57,409 nt of DNA, taken from NCBI GenBank assembly GCA_020846005.1, contig JADLEQ010000052.1:1-57409 (forward strand). Reading direction: 5' to 3'. Position 1 is the stretch's first letter. Each line of letters starts with the position of its first letter. Shown one piece after another: positions 54,384-57,409 of the stretch. Made by a program: the position numbers and the translations under genes. The DNA is from Polyangiaceae bacterium. GTDB taxonomy: Bacteria > Myxococcota_A > Polyangia > Polyangiales > Polyangiaceae. The notes under the pieces were generated by a model. It ran no database searches and was not told the DNA's origin. It saw only the letters and a list, made by a program, of their open reading frames with translations.

Positions 54384-54746
54384 TCACCCGCCCTCGTACT
54401 CGCAGCGAGCGTCGCACGTCTCGAACACGGTGACGCGCGTGAGCGAGGGCAGCGCGGGCCGGAGCCGCGACCACAGCCAGTGCGACAGCACCTCGCTCGT
54501 CGGGTTCTCGAGGCCCGGGACCTCGTTCAGGTAGTGGTGATCGAGCAGCTCGAAGCAGGGCAGCCAGGCGTCGTCGAGCACCGCGTAGTCGATGAACCAG
54601 CCGCTCCCGGGATCGGCCTCGCCCTCCACCGAGAGCTCGATCTTGAAGCTGTGGCCGTGCAGCCTCTGGCACTTGTGGCCGGGCGGCACGTGCGGCAGCC
54701 GGTGGGCGGCCTCGAAGCGGTACTCTTTGACGAGCCGGACGCGCAT
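54384..54746 (-). CDS. queD: 6-carboxy-tetrahydropterin synthase QueD
   Basis: 120 residues, the full family length. QueD converts dihydroneopterin triphosphate to 6-carboxy-tetrahydropterin, the first committed step to queuosine and other 7-deazaguanines; related enzymes make pyruvoyl-tetrahydropterin. The zinc ligands H15 (FEAAHRL), H30 and H32 (LHGHSF) and the catalytic Cys C26 (HKCQRLHGH) are all present, as is ENPTSEVLSHW. First gene of a minus-strand operon leading to the radical SAM genes; QueE and QueC are not in the window. Confidence 0.92.
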   Translation of the reverse strand: MRVRLVKEYRFEAAHRLPHVPPGHKCQRLHGHSFKIELSVEGEADPGSGWFIDYAVLDDAWLPCFELLDHHYLNEVPGLENPTSEVLSHWLWSRLRPALPSLTRVTVFETCDARCEYEGG

Positions 54747-54802
54747 CCGCCGTTTCTAGTGCCGGGCGCGCTCGGCGCGTAGCCCCGTGGTAATCCGCGG
54801 GC

Positions 54803-56656
54803 GTGACCGAGCGCGACGCTGCGACCGACCCCCTCGCCGGGCCGCCGGCGGCGGGCTGGCGGGCGCGCGTGGGCGCCTGGCTGGCGAGCCGAGGTGTCGT
54901 CGCCTGGGCCGCGGCCCTCGGCGTGGCGCTGACGGCGCCGGCGCTGGGGCAGGGGTTCCAGCTCGATGATCACTTCCACCGCGTCCACTTCGATCCGACA
55001 CCGGTGCTCCCGGAGCTCGCGCGCCCTTGGCACGGCATCTTCGACTTCTTCGTGGGGGAGCCCGCGTACACGCGGGCGCTCGTCGAGTCGGGGCTCGCGC
55101 CGTGGTGGGCGGATCCCGAGCTGCGGGTCCGCTTCCTGCGACCCGTGGCCGCGCTGTCGCACTACCTCGACTGGCTGCTGTGGCCCGAGCAGCCGGCCCT
55201 CATGCACGCCGTCTCGCTCGCGTGGTATGGCGCGCTGTGCGCCAGCGCGGCGGTGCTGTTCCGCCAGCTCGCGCGGCACGGCGACCTCGGGGCGCGGGTC
55301 GGGCTCGCCGCGGCGGGGGCCGGGGCCCTGGCCTACGCCGCGGATCCGGCGCACGGCGTGGTCGCGGCGTGGATCTCGAACCGGAACGGCCTGCTCGGCG
55401 GCACGTTCACCTTCCTCGCGATCGCCCTGCACGATCGGGCGCGCGAGCGCGCCTCCGGTCGGCTCGCGGTCGGGGCGGCGGGTCTGCTCGGCGTGGGGCT
55501 GCTGTCGAGCGAGCTCGCGGTGGGCGGCGTCGCGCTGCTCGCGGCGTACGCGCTCACGCTCGAGCGCGCGCCGTGGCGGGCGCGGGTCGTGTCCCTGCTC
55601 CCCGCCGTCGCGGTCGTGGCGGGGTGGGCGGTGGCGCACCGGCTCGGCGGCTACGGCTCGAGCGGCTCGGGGCTCTACACCGACCCGCTCGGGGAGCCGG
55701 CGACGTTCCTGGCGCAGCTCCCGGAGCGCTTCGCGCTGCTAGCGGCGACCGGGCTCGGGGCGCCGTTCCCCGATCTCCTCGTGGCGCTGCCCGAGCTCCG
55801 CGCGATCTGGCTCGCGAACGCCGCGCTGGTGCTGGGCGTCGCCACGTACGTGCTCGTCCCGCGGCTCCGCGCGAGCCGGGTCGCGCGGTTCCACGCGCTC
55901 GGCGCCGCGCTCGCCATCCTCCCCGGGTGCGCGGTGTTCTCCTCCGCCCGCGTGCTGGTGGTGGCCGGCTTCTGTCAGCTCGGGCTCTTGGTCGAGCTCA
56001 TCGCGGCGCTCACCAGCGGGGCCCACGCCCCGGCGGGGCGCCTCGCGCGGAAGCTCACGCTCGCGTTCGCGGGGTGGAACGCCATCGGGCGGGCGGTGGT
56101 CGCGGTCCCGCTCATGGTCGTCATCCTCGGCCAGGTGCAGACCATCGAGGGGCGCGTCGATCGCTGGTCGGCGGCGGTCGGCGACGCCCCGGAGGTCGCG
56201 ACGCAGCACGTCCTCCTGGTCCACGCGCCCGACGCCTTCTTCCCAGGGTACATCGTCATCAAGCGGGCCCTCGAGGGGAGGCGGGTCCCCGCGCGGCTCC
56301 GGATGCTCGCGGTCGGGACGCACGAAACCCACGCCGTGCGCGTCGACGCGCGCACGCTCGAGCTCGAGGTCCCCGGTGGCTTCTACCAGAACGGCACCGA
56401 TCTGTTGATGCGGAGCCTCTCGCGCCCGCTGCCGGTCGGGTCGCGGCTCGAGCTCGACGGCGTGACGCTCGACATCCTGGCGACGACTCCCCGCGGCGTG
56501 CCGCTGCGTGTCCGCGCCACGTTCGAGGTCGAGCTGGAGTCCCCGCGGCTGCGCTGGCTGCGGTGGGACGGCGACACGCTCGTCGAGTGGCGCCCGCCGG
56601 CGGTCGGCGCCCGCGAGACCCTCCCGGCGCTCTCTCACCTGCGTGGGGGCGGGTAG
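54803..56656 (+). CDS. Polytopic membrane protein, GT-C-like
   Basis: 617 residues from GTG 54803. About nine to ten hydrophobic helices lie between residues 30 and 440, with an early extracytoplasmic loop beginning FQLDDHFHRVHF and later HYLDWLLWP. The C-terminal 170 residues (about 445-617) are soluble and beta-rich. The layout (short cytoplasmic N-terminus, membrane domain with a D-D-H loop after the first helix) resembles GT-C glycosyltransferases or oligosaccharide ligase-like proteins, but this is a fold-level guess. No family name assigned. It is divergent from queD and convergent with the truncated gene to its right. Confidence 0.72.
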   Translation: MTERDAATDPLAGPPAAGWRARVGAWLASRGVVAWAAALGVALTAPALGQGFQLDDHFHRVHFDPTPVLPELARPWHGIFDFFVGEPAYTRALVESGLAPWWADPELRVRFLRPVAALSHYLDWLLWPEQPALMHAVSLAWYGALCASAAVLFRQLARHGDLGARVGLAAAGAGALAYAADPAHGVVAAWISNRNGLLGGTFTFLAIALHDRARERASGRLAVGAAGLLGVGLLSSELAVGGVALLAAYALTLERAPWRARVVSLLPAVAVVAGWAVAHRLGGYGSSGSGLYTDPLGEPATFLAQLPERFALLAATGLGAPFPDLLVALPELRAIWLANAALVLGVATYVLVPRLRASRVARFHALGAALAILPGCAVFSSARVLVVAGFCQLGLLVELIAALTSGAHAPAGRLARKLTLAFAGWNAIGRAVVAVPLMVVILGQVQTIEGRVDRWSAAVGDAPEVATQHVLLVHAPDAFFPGYIVIKRALEGRRVPARLRMLAVGTHETHAVRVDARTLELEVPGGFYQNGTDLLMRSLSRPLPVGSRLELDGVTLDILATTPRGVPLRVRATFEVELESPRLRWLRWDGDTLVEWRPPAVGARETLPALSHLRGGG

Positions 56657-56719
56657 GTCGGCGCGCGCCGCCGGCCGCGAGGCGTCGCGGCCGCGGGGCG
56701 CCGGCCCGGTCGCCGACTC

Positions 56720-57290
56720 GAGCCGCCCGCGGCCCGGTGGCGCCTCGAAGTCGAGCTCGGGGCCGACCGGCACGATGCGGGTCGGATTCACGCGCTCGTG
56801 GCTGCGAAAGTAGTGCTCCTTGATGTGCCGGAGGTCGACCGTCTCGCGGACCCCGGGGAGCTGGTAGACATCGCGCACGAACCCCCACAGGGAAGGGTAA
56901 TCCCGGAGGCGTCGCAGGTTGCACTTGAAGTGGTAGTGGTAGACGGCGTCGAACCGGACGAGCGTCGTGAACAGGCACACGTCGGCCTCCGTCGGCTGGT
57001 GACCGACGAGCCAGCGGCGTCGCGAGAGCGCGCGCTCGTAGTCGTCCAGCGCTGCGAAGACCTCGCCGACCGCCTCGTCGTAGGCGCGCTGCGTCGTGGC
57101 GAAGCCAGCGCGGTAGACACCGTTGTTCACCGGGGCGTACATGCGGTCGATCTCGCGGTCGATGGCCGCCTCGAGCTCGGGAGGGCAGAGATCGGCGCCG
57201 CGGTCGCCGAGCGGCGCGAGGGCTCGGCTCATCATGCGGATGATCTCACGGGACTCGTTGTTGACGATGCGCCCGAGCTGCTTGTGTTCC
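56720..57290 (-). pseudogene. Truncated glutathionyl-hydroquinone reductase (YqjG/ECM4)-like gene
   Basis: About 190 residues match the C-terminal two thirds of the GST-like YqjG family: GRIVNNESREIIRMM, CPPELEAAIDREIDRMYAPVNNGVYRAGFATTQRAYDEAV, TEADVCLFTTLVRFDAVY, FKCNLRRLRDYPSLWGF and HYFRSHERVNPTRIVPVGPELDF. The N-terminal third with the catalytic Cys-Pro-Trp is absent: in frame the sequence upstream of about 57290 is unrelated. At the other end there is no in-frame stop where the family ends (about 56720); the frame runs on to 55739 in the antisense of the membrane gene. So the gene looks broken at both ends and is probably non-functional. The nearest ATG is at 57235. Confidence 0.65.
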
Positions 57291-57409
57291 GCGACAACTA
57301 TTCCTGCCGGCGCGCGACAACTATTCTTGCCGGTTGGCGCCGTCCTGACGGCGGCCTGTACCGTCGCGATTCCAGGAGCTTCGGGCTGGTTCCCGGGGCC
57401 CTGGAGGCC
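57285..57409. mobile_element. Possible insertion-element end (edge of window)
   Basis: The homology of the YqjG-like gene stops at about 57285-57290. From there to the edge the sequence has no coding resemblance to that family and begins TGTTCC, followed by two direct repeats, a layout seen at ends of IS21-like elements. No transposase is in the window, so this is an inference from the break and the repeats. Confidence 0.35.
57291..57333. repeat. Two 20-bp direct repeats, period 23
   Basis: GCGACAACTATTCCTGCCGG at 57291-57310 and GCGACAACTATTCTTGCCGG at 57314-57333 differ at one base and are separated by 3 bp. They are AT-richer than everything around them and sit at the break of the YqjG-like gene. 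Subterminal direct repeats of this size are typical transposase-binding sites. Confidence 0.85.

Noticed and set aside
55739..56719. C-terminal extension of the YqjG-like frame into the antisense of the membrane protein
   Set aside because: The family ends near 56720; the rest is Arg/Pro-rich shadow sequence opposite a convincing membrane protein.

Overview
This window comes from a very GC-rich genome whose coding regions are strongly GC-biased at third codon positions. It most likely belongs to a myxobacterium (Myxococcota, probably Polyangia-like). The evidence is a MYXO-CTERM-type tail (GGCAC, hydrophobic segment, RRRR) on a multiheme cytochrome at 32017-33876, many lipoproteins with Gly/Ser/Ala-rich linkers, an IgGFc-binding-like lipoprotein, several FGE-sulfatase-fold lipoproteins, a DhlA-type dehalogenase and an ether-lipid (AGPS-like) enzyme. 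No rRNA, tRNA or CRISPR was recognised.

Layout. 1-1050: no convincing gene. 1051-11038: a REC-GAF-GAF-winged helix-BTAD regulator followed by a complete respiratory nitrate reductase operon, narC-narG-narH-narJ-narI, ending in a strong hairpin. 11165-13782: OsmC-like protein, HAD hydrolase and a GH18 lipoprotein. 13877-19090 (minus): a coupled DUF2760-Hsp70-Hsp70/DUF3731 operon. 19195-21650: Nif3-like protein, an uncharacterised protein and a haloalkane dehalogenase. 21697-31869: an accessory block of exported lipoproteins. It holds three proteins with FGE-sulfatase-fold domains (four domains in all), one of them fused to a domain that also occurs as a stand-alone lipoprotein next door, plus a caspase-like secreted protein, an SGNH hydrolase and an alpha/beta hydrolase. 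32017-41556: pentaheme cytochrome, GH114 lipoprotein, acetoacetate-decarboxylase-like protein, AGPS-like FAD enzyme, a coupled ECF-sigma triad and an IgGFc-binding-like lipoprotein. 42100-54746: a radical-SAM-rich locus. 54803-57409: a membrane protein, a truncated glutathionyl-hydroquinone-reductase-like gene and what looks like the end of an insertion element.

The best candidate for an undescribed system is the radical SAM locus. Three minus-strand proteins (42100-45057, 45054-46988, 48595-49854) together contain five copies of one domain unit. Each intact unit has a CX3CX2C motif, then after about 200-216 residues a G-x-P-x-C motif, then 31-33 residues later CX2CX5CxG, which predicts an auxiliary iron-sulfur site. 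One unit has lost its CX3CX2C motif. One protein fuses two units to a Gfo/Idh/MocA oxidoreductase. A fourth protein (49885-52998) pairs an unusual CX24CX2C radical SAM core with a C-terminal DUF483-like domain and overlaps a lipase-like gene that follows queD. A MoaD/ThiS-like protein ending in Gly-Gly and an Asp-box propeller protein lie in the middle on the plus strand. No precursor peptide or substrate can be named from sequence alone.

The nar block is self-consistent. NarC is a membrane-anchored diheme cytochrome c. NarG has the His/Cys3 cluster motif and Asp molybdenum ligand, NarH the Fe-S cysteine sets, and NarI four heme histidines at almost the same numbering as E. coli. The regulator just upstream is the natural candidate to control the operon.
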